This document shows, one piece after another, positions 9,453 through 17,948 of a stretch of 41,336 nt of DNA. Source of the DNA: an uncultured Bacteroidota bacterium (GTDB lineage: Bacteria; Bacteroidota; Bacteroidia; Bacteroidales; VadinHA17); assembly GCA_903844815.1 (NCBI GenBank), contig CAIMVD010000070.1, positions 1-41,336 of the forward strand. Direction: 5' to 3'. The notes under the pieces were generated by a model. It did no database searches. It was not told where the DNA came from and saw nothing but the letters and a program-made list of their open reading frames with translations. Both the position numbers and the translations under genes were made by a program. The stretch's first letter is position 1, and every line of letters starts with the position of its first letter.

Positions 9453-9935
9453 TCACACCTTCCCTGAAAGCATATTCAACGACCTGAAAATCTTATCCCG
9501 TTCAATCCGGGTGAGTGCACTGATGTATACAGGAGGATACTTTGCCACCCCTTCCTTAAATCGCTGGAAAAGGATAATGCTGAGGATCAGACCGAAAAAC
9601 TTTTTCTCAACCTCGTATCCTGAAAAGGACTGTTTGCTTATTTCCACCGAGTTTTTTCTCCCTCCAATCATCCCGGCAGAGAAATACCTGAAGACAATCT
9701 TTCCGCCTTCATCGGAATAGCTGATATACTGATAGCTCAGGAACATTGGAAGAAATGCCACAATGAACCAGGCCGCAACAAGAATAAGAGTCCAGAATAC
9801 ATCATCCATGCCGAGGAAAGGAAATTTAATGACCTTTCCTACATAGGCCAGGGTAAGCCATCCAAGAGCGATAACCGTTACAGCGAAAAGTTTTATTCGA
9901 AGGCTAATGATCGTTTTGCTGTTGTCGAATGTCAT
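9453..9935 (-). CDS. Two-helix membrane protein of unknown function
   Basis: About 160 residues starting at ATG 9935 (MTFDNSKTIISL). A GTG/ATG-less extension back to 9980 is possible but adds an unlikely leader. Two adjacent membrane helices (about residues 15-35 and 45-68) are followed by a cytoplasmic beta-rich region containing GGKIVFRYFSAGMIGG, GYEVEKKFFG and YPPVYISALTRIERDKI. The tail pattern resembles bacterial PH-like domains attached to two N-terminal helices, but I cannot assign a family with confidence. It lies upstream of the second glutamate dehydrogenase in the same orientation, about 100 bases away. Confidence 0.65.
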   Translation of the reverse strand: MTFDNSKTIISLRIKLFAVTVIALGWLTLAYVGKVIKFPFLGMDDVFWTLILVAAWFIVAFLPMFLSYQYISYSDEGGKIVFRYFSAGMIGGRKNSVEISKQSFSGYEVEKKFFGLILSIILFQRFKEGVAKYPPVYISALTRIERDKIFRSLNMLSGKV

Positions 9936-10107
9936 AACGTGCAATTTATGTAAAAATAAGTAATTTTTATGTTTAAACACGAAGGACGCTAAGGGTTTTA
10001 TTAAGGGCTCAAAGGACTAAAGAGGGACATTCCCGAAAACACCCTGGGGTGAGGTATAAACTAAACAATTGTAATAATAGAATCTGTTAGCTTTTTGTCT
10101 TTCTTGC

Positions 10108-10548
10108 TTATCTCTTCTTTTTGAAGAATTCCACCAGGATATCCCTGCATTCCGATTCCATCACTCCCGATTCGACCTTTGTCTTCGGATGTAAAAGCCT
10201 GCCGGAAACTGACAGATACCCCCTCTTTTCATCGGCAGCACCGTAAACCAAACCAGAGACCTGGCTCCATCCCAAAGCCCCGGCGCACATGGCACAAGGC
10301 TCGAGAGTTACAAAAATAGTGCAGTCAGTCAGGTATTTGCCGCCGAGCCAGTTTGTGGCAGCGGTTATTGCCTGCATCTCTGCATGAGCAGTCGGATCTT
10401 TAAGAGTCTCAGTCAGATTATGACCACGTGCAATTATCATATCGTTGCACACAACAACAGCGCCGACAGGAACTTCCTGTTTTCCGAAGGCTTTTTTTGC
10501 CTCATCAAGCGCGGCCTTCATAAAGTATTCATTCCTGTTATTCAACAT
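10108..10548 (-). CDS. tadA: tRNA-adenosine deaminase TadA / nucleoside deaminase
   Basis: About 146 residues from ATG 10548 (MLNNRNEYFMKAALDEA). A further-upstream start at 10605 would add 19 residues that overlap the aspS promoter region, so the inner start is preferred. Zinc and catalytic motifs of the cytidine-deaminase fold are intact: HAEMQA (His ligand and catalytic Glu) and PCAMCAGAL (two Cys ligands). EVPVGAVVV and the KTKVESGVM region fit TadA, which makes inosine at the wobble base of tRNA-Arg(ACG). A closely related guanine deaminase is the alternative. It is divergent from aspS. Confidence 0.88.
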   Translation of the reverse strand: MLNNRNEYFMKAALDEAKKAFGKQEVPVGAVVVCNDMIIARGHNLTETLKDPTAHAEMQAITAATNWLGGKYLTDCTIFVTLEPCAMCAGALGWSQVSGLVYGAADEKRGYLSVSGRLLHPKTKVESGVMESECRDILVEFFKKKR

Positions 10549-10622
10549 CTCGTCTTTTTTGCCATCTAAAAGTAGAAAGAATTTTGGGATTTGTCTGTTC
10601 CTCATCTCTCTGATAATTTTCT

Positions 10623-10630
10623 TACTTTTG
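10623..10630 (+). promoter_or_regulatory. Bacteroidota -7 promoter element for aspS
   Basis: TACTTTTG matches the TAnnTTTG consensus of the Bacteroidota primary sigma factor and lies 20 bases before the chosen aspS start. No convincing -33 TTTG is seen at the usual distance. Confidence 0.55.
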
Positions 10631-10650
10631 CGGGACTAAAAAGAAAAGAG

Positions 10651-12405
10651 ATGTACAGGACACATACTTGCGGAGAGCTCAATATAAATCATGACAGTCA
10701 GGATGTTGTTTTATGCGGGTGGGTACAGAAATCGAGAGACCTTGGAGGAATGACCTTTGTTGACCTTCGCGACAGGTACGGAATTACCCAGCTTGTATTT
10801 AATATGGAGACCAATCCCGAACTCTGCGGAAAAGCCAGGAAACTGGGCCGTGAGTTTGTGTTGCAGGCGAAGGGGAAAGTGCGGGAACGCAGCAATAAGA
10901 ACCTTAAGATGCCCACCGGGGAAATCGAAATTGAATCCACAGAACTCAATATCCTGAACAGGAGCGATATTCCCCCGTTCACAATAGAAGAGGATACCGA
11001 CGGCGGTGAAGAACTCAGGATGAAGTACCGTTATCTTGATCTGCGGAGGGCTCCCGTAAAAAACAACATCATCCTGAGGCACAGGTTTGCTCAGGAGGTA
11101 AGGAAGTATATGGACGAACAGGATTTTATTGAGGTTGAAACACCGGTTCTGATAAAATCGACACCTGAAGGAGCCCGTGACTTTGTTGTTCCGTCGAGAA
11201 TGCAGCCCGGGACTTTTTATGCACTTCCGCAGTCGCCCCAGACCCTTAAGCAGCTATTGATGGTTGCAGGTTTCGATAAATACTTTCAGATAGTTAGGTG
11301 TTTCAGGGATGAAGACCTGAGGGCCGACAGGCAGCCTGAATTCTCTCAGATCGATTGTGAGATGTCGTTCGTGGAGAGGGACGATATCCTGAATACTTTT
11401 GAAGGTCTTACGAAATATCTCTTCAAAAAGTTAAAAGAGGTTGATTTTTCGGAACCCTTTATCCGCATGCCTTACATCGAGGCGATGGAGTACTATGGTT
11501 GCGATAAGCCCGATCTTCGTTTCGGGATGAAATTCGTTGACATGACCACAACTGTACAGGGCCATGGATTCGGTGTCTTTGATTCCTCTGAGTATATTGG
11601 CGCTATCTGTGCACTGGGGTGCTCTGAATATACCCGGAAACAGCTTGATGAGCTTACCGAATGGGTCCGAAGGCCCCAGATCGGAGCTAAAGGACTTGTC
11701 TATGCCAGGTATAATCCCGACGGAACACTTAAATCGTCGGTTGATAAATTCTATTCCCCTGAAGAATTGAAGAGATGGGCAGATGCGACCGGTGCAAAAC
11801 CGGGCGACCTTATTCTCCTTCTTTCAGGTGAAAAGAAGAAGACTCTTCCGGCGCTGTCGGAATTGCGCCTTGAAATGGGAAGCAGGCTTGGACTTAGGAC
11901 AAAAGATAAATTTGTTCCTTTATGGGTAGTTGATTTCCCTCTCCTTGAATGGGATGAGGAGACACAGAGGTTCTACGCTATGCATCATCCTTTTACCTCT
12001 CCTGTACCAGATGATCTTTCGCTGATGGAAACAGATCCGGGAAAAGTGAGGGCGAACGCTTACGATCTTGTAATTAATGGTGTTGAAATAGGCGGTGGCT
12101 CGATCAGGATTCACGATGCCTCTGTTCAGAAGCTTATGTTCAAAGTATTGGGATTCAGCGATGAAGAAGCAGAAGCACAGTTTGGATTCCTGCTTAATGC
12201 ATTCAGGTACGGCGCTCCTCCTCATGGTGGAATTGCTTTCGGTCTCGACAGGTTTGTTGCAATGTTCGGAGGACAGGATTCGATCCGCGATTTTATAGCA
12301 TTTCCCAAGAACAACTCAGGACGGGATGTCATGCTCGATTCTCCTTCAATGATCTCACAAAAACAGCTTAACGAGCTGCAGCTTATTCTGGGAGGGAAGA
12401 AATAA
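10651..12405 (+). CDS. aspS: Aspartyl-tRNA synthetase
   Basis: A 584-residue class II synthetase of the bacterial AspRS type. The start at ATG 10651 ([10 protein letters not shown]) is chosen because homologues begin there and the in-frame ATG 10591 lies upstream of the promoter element. An N-terminal OB-fold anticodon domain ([15 protein letters not shown]) is followed by the catalytic core with [28 protein letters not shown] (motif 2) and [13 protein letters not shown] (motif 3). The GAD insertion expected in bacterial enzymes lies between them. Whether it is discriminating or charges tRNA-Asn too cannot be read here. It converges with the plug-protein gene, 11 bases away. Confidence 0.96.
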   Translation: MYRTHTCGELNINHDSQDVVLCGWVQKSRDLGGMTFVDLRDRYGITQLVFNMETNPELCGKARKLGREFVLQAKGKVRERSNKNLKMPTGEIEIESTELNILNRSDIPPFTIEEDTDGGEELRMKYRYLDLRRAPVKNNIILRHRFAQEVRKYMDEQDFIEVETPVLIKSTPEGARDFVVPSRMQPGTFYALPQSPQTLKQLLMVAGFDKYFQIVRCFRDEDLRADRQPEFSQIDCEMSFVERDDILNTFEGLTKYLFKKLKEVDFSEPFIRMPYIEAMEYYGCDKPDLRFGMKFVDMTTTVQGHGFGVFDSSEYIGAICALGCSEYTRKQLDELTEWVRRPQIGAKGLVYARYNPDGTLKSSVDKFYSPEELKRWADATGAKPGDLILLLSGEKKKTLPALSELRLEMGSRLGLRTKDKFVPLWVVDFPLLEWDEETQRFYAMHHPFTSPVPDDLSLMETDPGKVRANAYDLVINGVEIGGGSIRIHDASVQKLMFKVLGFSDEEAEAQFGFLLNAFRYGAPPHGGIAFGLDRFVAMFGGQDSIRDFIAFPKNNSGRDVMLDSPSMISQKQLNELQLILGGKK

Positions 12406-12416
12406 AAAGGGGTCGC

Positions 12417-13124
12417 TTAATCGTTTTGAATCTTGCTCTTAATGATTATTACACCACCAAATCCCCTTGATCCGTACATAGCCGCTGAGGAGCCTTTTAG
12501 CACCTCAATGGATAACACCTGAACGGGTGCTATGTCAGGAATACCATCAATATAAACTCCATCGAGTACGATCAGTGCAGGGATACTGCCAAACAGATCC
12601 TTAGAATCATGAATAACTATTGTCCCGTTGGAGATCCTGACCCCCGAGACTTCCCTTTGTATCATATCAGAGATTGAAGAGTATGATGCATATTTTTTAT
12701 TGGTTCCGTCAATTTTACTGACCTGATTTGAAACATATTTCTTTTTCAGGGTTCCATATCCAACATCAGTTGCAGCATCTCCGGGTGATTCACTGATCAT
12801 CTCTGCAGGCTCTTCGGAAACGACAGCATAGCTGAAATTTATTGTATCCCTGTCCGCGATATCTTCTTCCTTGACGCCAAGACTGAAAGTTATGACACCT
12901 ATTTTAGCAGCTTCGGGTTTTACCTTTATTTTATAGATCCCCTTCTGATCGGTCATTGTACTTGTATTCTTGTTATCGATCATAATTATTGCATTCGCAA
13001 CGGGTTTGTTGTCACTGTCTGTAACCATTCCTGTAATTGTTAACTTTTTACCACTTTTCTGGGCAAAAATTCCAGTAAGGCACAAAACGGAAAGAAGTAC
13101 TACTAAAAATGCTTTTGTTTTCAT
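12417..13124 (-). CDS. Stand-alone SusC-like plug-domain protein (no beta-barrel)
   Basis: A 235-residue exported protein with a signal peptide (about 1-21, ending GIFAQ). It has a carboxypeptidase-regulatory-like beta-sandwich (about 28-105, ITGMVTDSDNKPVANA...) and then a TonB-dependent receptor plug (about 115-232). The plug ends VLKGSSAAMYGSRGFGGVII as in SusC-type receptors, and VGYGTLKKK is the usual lead-in. The protein stops exactly where a 22-strand barrel would begin, so it cannot be a transporter alone. Such barrel-less proteins occur in Bacteroidota; function is unknown. The clean stop and absence of barrel-like sequence downstream (aspS begins there on the other strand) argue for a genuine short protein or an old truncation. 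Confidence 0.75.
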   Translation of the reverse strand: MKTKAFLVVLLSVLCLTGIFAQKSGKKLTITGMVTDSDNKPVANAIIMIDNKNTSTMTDQKGIYKIKVKPEAAKIGVITFSLGVKEEDIADRDTINFSYAVVSEEPAEMISESPGDAATDVGYGTLKKKYVSNQVSKIDGTNKKYASYSSISDMIQREVSGVRISNGTIVIHDSKDLFGSIPALIVLDGVYIDGIPDIAPVQVLSIEVLKGSSAAMYGSRGFGGVIIIKSKIQND

Positions 13125-13248
13125 GATCCCGATTATAAATTGTCTTTGAGAAGATTTTTATTTAAACGCGGGAAACGTCCTGTTATTTCGGACATTTAGA
13201 GCCAATGCAAGTTACTTCTTATGGAAGACAAGAACAAATTAAAAAAAG

Positions 13249-14571
13249 TTAAATCATTTTGCCGATTAATGTGGCTGAAGTTGATCTCTCGATTAGGACT
13301 TTTGCATATTCACCCTTTTTTAGATCTCCGCGGGGAAAAACGACGACTTTGTTATGCGAAGTGCGTCCGGAAAGAAAATCATCAGCACGTTTTGAAGTGC
13401 CTTCAGCAAGAATTTCATAGACTTTACCAACATCCTGTTTCTTTGACCTGACAGAAAGCTTGTTCTGAAGGGCTATCATTTCGCTGAGCCTTTCAGATTT
13501 TACTGTTTCGGGAACATCATCCTTGTATTTCCTGGCTGCCTTTGTTCCCGGTCTTTCACTGTATTTGAACATATAGGCAAAATCGTAACCAACCCATTCC
13601 ATGAGAGATAGAGACTCCTTGTGATCATCTTCGTTCTCAGTGCAGAAACCTGTGATCATATCGGTCGAAAGGGAGCATCCCGGGATTATCGACTTTATGG
13701 CGCTTACCCGGTCCATATACCATTCCCTGGTGTAATCACGGTTCATCAGTTTAAGGATCCGGCTGCTGCCGCTCTGTGCCGGGAGATGAATATGTTTGCA
13801 AATGTTTTCATGTCGGGCAATGGTATGGAGAAGCTCGTCAGAAATGTCTTTCGGATGTGAAGTTGAAAACCTGACCCTCATGAGGGGACTAACTGCAGCA
13901 ACGCTTTCAAGAAGGCCGGGGAATCCGATTGATTCATTCTCCAGATCAAATTTGTATGAATCAACATTCTGTCCAAGTAGTGTCACCTCTCTGTATCCTG
14001 CTTCATACAATTCCCTGACTTCACGTAAAATGGATTCATGGTTTCGGCTCCTTTCGGCTCCCCTGACATAGGGAACCACACAATAGGCACACATATTATT
14101 GCAACCACGCATTATTGAAACAAATGACGAAACCCCGTTCCTGTCCATCCTCACTGGTGCAATGTCGGCATAAGTTTCCTCGCGCGAAAGGAGAACATTT
14201 ACGGCCTTGTGGCCTGATTCGGCTTCTGCAACCAGGGCAGGCAGTTCACGGTAGGCATCGGGACCTACAACAATATCGACAAGCTTTTCAGTTTCAAGAA
14301 GCTTCTCTTTGAGCCTTTCTGCCATGCATCCTATTACGCCTATTTTCAAATCCTTGTTTTTCTTCTTCAGGTGACCGATATCTTTAAGCCTGCCCCAGAT
14401 CCTTTGCTCTGCATTATCGCGTATTGAGCAGGTATTGATAAGTATCAGGGATGCCTCTTCGATTTTGTCAGCCTGTTTAAATCCCGATTCGGACAAAATT
14501 GAAATTACTACTTCGCTGTCTGCCACATTCATCTGGCAGCCGTAAGTTTCGATATATACTTTTTTTGACAT
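13249..14571 (-). CDS. miaB: tRNA-2-methylthio-N6-dimethylallyladenosine synthase MiaB
   Basis: A 440-residue radical-SAM methylthiotransferase that adds the ms2 group to i6A37 of tRNAs. The N-terminal UPF0004 domain supplies Cys12 (YGCQMN), Cys48 (NTCSIRD) and Cys82 (GCMAE) for one Fe4S4 cluster. The radical-SAM motif CNNMCAYC gives Cys157, Cys161 and Cys164 for the other. A C-terminal TRAM domain (about 375-440) binds tRNA. NTCSIRDNAEQR favours MiaB over RimO and MtaB. Length and motifs are complete. Confidence 0.94.
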   Translation of the reverse strand: MSKKVYIETYGCQMNVADSEVVISILSESGFKQADKIEEASLILINTCSIRDNAEQRIWGRLKDIGHLKKKNKDLKIGVIGCMAERLKEKLLETEKLVDIVVGPDAYRELPALVAEAESGHKAVNVLLSREETYADIAPVRMDRNGVSSFVSIMRGCNNMCAYCVVPYVRGAERSRNHESILREVRELYEAGYREVTLLGQNVDSYKFDLENESIGFPGLLESVAAVSPLMRVRFSTSHPKDISDELLHTIARHENICKHIHLPAQSGSSRILKLMNRDYTREWYMDRVSAIKSIIPGCSLSTDMITGFCTENEDDHKESLSLMEWVGYDFAYMFKYSERPGTKAARKYKDDVPETVKSERLSEMIALQNKLSVRSKKQDVGKVYEILAEGTSKRADDFLSGRTSHNKVVVFPRGDLKKGEYAKVLIERSTSATLIGKMI

Positions 14572-14602
14572 TGACTATTTTACTAAATGTTTCTTAAAGG
14601 CT

Positions 14603-14683
14603 GCAGGCTTCAGGTTTCAGGATGCAGGATGCAGGAGACCTTCCTGCCGCCCGACGCCTGCCGCCTGCCGCCTGCCGCCTGCC
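14603..14683. repeat. Two heptad-repeat arrays of opposite sense
   Basis: Positions 14603-14637 contain five 7-bp units of the form (G/T)CAGG(N)(N): GCAGGCT, TCAGGTT, TCAGGAT, GCAGGAT, GCAGGAG. Positions 14656-14683 contain four exact GCCTGCC units. CAGG in the first array is complementary to CCTG in the second, so the two arms could pair as a long imperfect hairpin. It lies between miaB and yebC. Confidence 0.7.
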
Positions 14684-14739
14684 TCCTTCTTATTGCCTCA
14701 CAAAAATAAGAAGTATGACCGAGGTATGAAAGAATTATT

Positions 14740-14747
14740 TAAATTTG
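14740..14747 (+). promoter_or_regulatory. Bacteroidota -7 promoter element for yebC
   Basis: TAAATTTG fits TAnnTTTG and ends 25 bases before the yebC ATG, a normal short leader. Confidence 0.5.
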
Positions 14748-14772
14748 CATCACTTAATTAAAAACTTAAAGT

Positions 14773-15516
14773 ATGTCAGGTCACAGTAAATGGTCAACCA
14801 TTAAGCGAAAAAAAGGAGCTATTGATGCTAAAAGGGGAAAGATATTTACAAAGATAATAAAGGAGATCATTATTGCTACCAAGGAAGGTGGCGGTGACCC
14901 TGAAACAAATGCGAGGCTTAGGCTTGCCGTTCAGAATGCCAAAGGTGCCAATATGCCTAAGGATAATATTGAAAGAGCGATTAAGAAGGCTTTGGGGTCG
15001 GATGCTGAGAGCTTTCTCGAAACCACTTTTGAGGGTTATGCCACAGGGGGGGTTGCGGTTTTTGTCGAGTGCCTTACCGACAATAATAACAGGACTGTTG
15101 CTGCCGTCAGGTCGGTCTTTAATAAATATGGAGGCAGCCTTGGGACAAACGGGTCGCTGAGCTTTCTTTTCGACAGGAAAGGTATTTTTCACATAAAGAA
15201 TGACGGTGTTTCAATAGAAGATCTGGAGCTTGAGATGATCGACGCCGGTGCTTCAGATCTGGAGGTTGATGGCGACACAATTACCGTTACCTGTGCGATG
15301 GAAGATTTTGGCAGCGTTAACCGTAAGCTCATCGAGCTCAGGATTGAACCCGATGAGGCAGGTCTGAAGAGAATTCCAAACGATACCAAAAAGGTAGACC
15401 TCGAGGTTGCAAAGAAAGTGCTTCGACTAGTAGATACTCTGGAGGATGATGATGATATCCAGTACGTTTACCATAACCTTGAAATGACTGATGAACTTGC
15501 TGCAGAACTCGGCTAG
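14773..15516 (+). CDS. yebC: YebC/PmpR family protein
   Basis: A 247-residue cytoplasmic protein of the YebC/PmpR family, known as DNA-binding regulators and, in recent work, linked to relief of ribosome stalling. The N-terminal signature MSGHSKWSTIKRKKGAIDAK is almost invariant in the family. It is followed by NARLRLAVQNAKGANMPKDN and the acidic C-terminal part ending DTLEDDDDIQYVYHNLE. Length is typical. It is the first gene after its own promoter element; the SPOR gene follows in 42 bases but has a separate promoter-like motif. Confidence 0.94.
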   Translation: MSGHSKWSTIKRKKGAIDAKRGKIFTKIIKEIIIATKEGGGDPETNARLRLAVQNAKGANMPKDNIERAIKKALGSDAESFLETTFEGYATGGVAVFVECLTDNNNRTVAAVRSVFNKYGGSLGTNGSLSFLFDRKGIFHIKNDGVSIEDLELEMIDAGASDLEVDGDTITVTCAMEDFGSVNRKLIELRIEPDEAGLKRIPNDTKKVDLEVAKKVLRLVDTLEDDDDIQYVYHNLEMTDELAAELG

Positions 15517-15546
15517 CAAACTCTTCCGGAAATGCAGGAGAAATGT

Positions 15547-15554
15547 TATTTTTG
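15547..15554 (+). promoter_or_regulatory. -7 promoter element almost touching the SPOR-gene start codon
   Basis: TATTTTTG matches TAnnTTTG and ends only 4 bases before ATG 15559. If used, the transcript would be leaderless or nearly so. Confidence 0.45.
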
Positions 15555-15558
15555 CCAG

Positions 15559-16044
15559 ATGATAAAGAAGCTCTTGTTCCTTTTTCTCTTTACTGGTTGT
15601 TCCGGTAGTTTTCTTGCTGCACAGTCATTCGTCAGCACTGAAGACCTTTTTAAGAGACCCGAGTCAGGTTCTCATATCGGCCGTCTTAAGATTATTCAGG
15701 ATCCCGCAATAGATACCCTGATAGGCAGGTATATTCTTGCCAAAAAATACCAATTCGATAATCTGAATTATTATGGGATGGATGGCTGGAGAATTCAGAT
15801 CTACGCCAGTTCAAACAGGAATGCCCGCGAGGAATCGGCTAAGGTGAGGGCTGACTTCATGAGCAGGTTTCCCGATATTGTTTCCTATCAGCTTTATGCA
15901 GATCCGGGTTGGTTTAAGGTAAGGGTGGGCGATTTCAGGAGCAAAACCGAAGCAGCAAAGCTTCTCCTTATAATCAGCAGGGAGTTCCCCGACTCATATA
16001 TATTACCTGATATTATCAATTTCCCTGACCAGATCAAAAAATAA
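15559..16044 (+). CDS. Exported SPOR-domain protein
   Basis: A 161-residue protein beginning MIKKLLFLFLFTGCSG, a signal peptide; FTGC could be a weak lipobox. After a linker, a SPOR domain spans about residues 73-150: GWRIQIYASSNR, a helix, VSYQLYADPGWFKVRVGDFRS, a second helix and DSYILPD. SPOR domains bind glycan strands lacking stem peptides at division sites. The frame can be extended to ATG 15532, but this crosses the promoter element and adds residues before the signal peptide, so ATG 15559 is preferred. It ends 2 bases before the purF-like start and may be co-transcribed with it. Confidence 0.82.
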   Translation: MIKKLLFLFLFTGCSGSFLAAQSFVSTEDLFKRPESGSHIGRLKIIQDPAIDTLIGRYILAKKYQFDNLNYYGMDGWRIQIYASSNRNAREESAKVRADFMSRFPDIVSYQLYADPGWFKVRVGDFRSKTEAAKLLLIISREFPDSYILPDIINFPDQIKK

Positions 16045-16046
16045 TC

Positions 16047-17948
16047 ATGAGCGACAGTATAAAACATGAATGTGGCATCGCAATGTTAAGATTGCTGAAG
16101 CCCATGGAGTACTATATTGAAAAATACGGTACATGGAAATACGGCCTTGAGAAGATGTACCTTATGCTGGAAAAACAGCATAACCGAGGTCAGGATGGAG
16201 CTGGTATAGCAGGTATTAAACTTAACATTGATCCAGGTAAAAGATATATTTTCAGGCATAGGTCAAAGGAAACAAATGCAATAGGGGATATTTTCGCAAA
16301 CATCTATAAGGATATTGATTCTGTAACCCGGAACAATGCAGGAGAAATTTCTGATCCAAATTTTCTCAGGGAAAATATGCCGTTTGCCTGCGACCTATAT
16401 CTGGGTCACGTCAGGTATGGCACATACGGCAATTACGGGATTGATTATGTACACCCTGTAAGTCGTGAAAATAACTGGAAATCAAAGAATCTTGTTATGG
16501 CAGGAAATTTCAACCTGACAAATGTCGGAGAAGTTTTCAATAACCTTCTCCGGCTTGGCCAGACCCCGGTTGATTTTTCAGATACAGTTACAATACTCGA
16601 AAATATAGGTCATCGCCTCGATGACGAGAATGAGAGATTGTTCAGGAAATTTAAAGAGGAAGGCTTTTCAAAAAGAGAGATTTCCCCGCTTATCGAGAAA
16701 AGCCTCGATGTTGCCCATATTCTCAGAAAAGCAAGCCGAAGCTGGGACGGCGGATATGCAATGGCAGGCATGGTAGGTCATGGGGATGGGTTCGTAATGC
16801 GCGATCCTTCAGGAATAAGGCCTGCTTTCTATTATATCGATGATGAGGTTGTTGTTGTAGCGTCAGAAAGACCTGTAATTCAGACAATATTCAACGTCAG
16901 GACCGATGATGTGATGGAGCTTCCTGCCGGAGGAGCCATAGTAATTAAAGCCTCAGGAACTACTACGATTGACAGGATCAGGGAAGAAAAAGAGCAACGC
17001 CAGTGTTCTTTTGAGAGGATCTACTTTTCAAGAGGCACCGATAAGAATATTTATCGTGAGAGGAAGAAACTTGGAGAGCTTCTTGCAGGTCCGGTATTGG
17101 CTTCAGTGAACCATGACCTCGACAATACAGTTTTTTCGTATATTCCAAATACTGCAGAAAGCGCATTCTATGGTCTTATAAAAGGGCTAGAGGATTATCT
17201 GAACCAGGTCAAGATCGATCACATCCTCAGCAGGGGGAAATATCTTACTGAAGAAGAGCTCAACAAGATAATTAATCAGAGGCCAAGGATTGAAAAAATT
17301 GCTGTCAAGGACGCAAAACTGCGCACCTTTATTTCACAGGACAGAGGAAGAAGCGATCTCGTAGGTCACGTCTATGATGTTACTTACGGGGTTATCAGGA
17401 GAGGGGTCGATAATCTTGTGGTGATCGATGACTCTATTGTGAGGGGAACTACACTCAAAAGCAGTATTATCAGGATCCTCGACAGGCTTGATCCAAAGAA
17501 GATAGTTGTCGTCTCTTCTTCGCCCCAGCTGAGATATCCCGATTGTTATGGTATCGACATGGCCAAGCTTGGTGATTTCATTGCCTTCAGGGCTGCAATT
17601 GAGCTGCTTAAGGATACTGGCAGGGAATCAATTATCGATTCCGTTTTTGAAGAGGCGCTGGAAGAACTTGAAAAGCCTGTCGATCAGATGAGAAATGTTG
17701 TGAAAGGTATATATAAACCCTTTGCTCCAGAGGAGATTTCAAGGAAGATATCTTCCATGCTCAAATCGGAGGATATCGGAGCAGAGGTTGAAATCGTGTA
17801 TCAGTCGATTGAAGGCCTTCATGAAGCCTGCCCGGGCCATGCAGGTGACTGGTATTTTACAGGCAACTATCCAACACCCGGGGGAAACAAAGTTGCAAAT
17901 CAGTCCTTTGTAAACTATAAGGAGGGAAGGAATGTAAGGGCTTACTGA
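16047..17948 (+). CDS. purF: Long-form amidophosphoribosyltransferase (PurF-like)
   Basis: A 633-residue protein with an Ntn-type class II glutamine amidotransferase domain followed by a phosphoribosyltransferase domain. The presumed nucleophile is Cys9 in HECGIAML, which would require removal of an eight-residue propeptide. QHNRGQDGAGIA, LGHVRYGTYG and DPSGIRP complete the glutaminase site. The PRPP loop VVIDDSIVRGTTLKSSI is intact, and the central block FERIYFSRGTDKNIYRER matches PurF. The family is usually 470-510 residues; the extra length is spread over insertions and a C-terminal extension, as in other Bacteroidota. The expected reaction is PRPP plus glutamine to phosphoribosylamine, the first step of purine synthesis. 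A second, shorter PurF elsewhere would make this a paralogue. Confidence 0.85.
   Translation: MSDSIKHECGIAMLRLLKPMEYYIEKYGTWKYGLEKMYLMLEKQHNRGQDGAGIAGIKLNIDPGKRYIFRHRSKETNAIGDIFANIYKDIDSVTRNNAGEISDPNFLRENMPFACDLYLGHVRYGTYGNYGIDYVHPVSRENNWKSKNLVMAGNFNLTNVGEVFNNLLRLGQTPVDFSDTVTILENIGHRLDDENERLFRKFKEEGFSKREISPLIEKSLDVAHILRKASRSWDGGYAMAGMVGHGDGFVMRDPSGIRPAFYYIDDEVVVVASERPVIQTIFNVRTDDVMELPAGGAIVIKASGTTTIDRIREEKEQRQCSFERIYFSRGTDKNIYRERKKLGELLAGPVLASVNHDLDNTVFSYIPNTAESAFYGLIKGLEDYLNQVKIDHILSRGKYLTEEELNKIINQRPRIEKIAVKDAKLRTFISQDRGRSDLVGHVYDVTYGVIRRGVDNLVVIDDSIVRGTTLKSSIIRILDRLDPKKIVVVSSSPQLRYPDCYGIDMAKLGDFIAFRAAIELLKDTGRESIIDSVFEEALEELEKPVDQMRNVVKGIYKPFAPEEISRKISSMLKSEDIGAEVEIVYQSIEGLHEACPGHAGDWYFTGNYPTPGGNKVANQSFVNYKEGRNVRAY

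Noticed and set aside
9981-10107. Spacer between tadA and the membrane protein as a riboswitch or ncRNA
   Set aside because: No conserved fold or motif recognised; it resembles degenerate intergenic filler.
14603-14683. Repeat arrays considered as a CRISPR
   Set aside because: Units are 7 bases with no unique spacers and no cas genes nearby.
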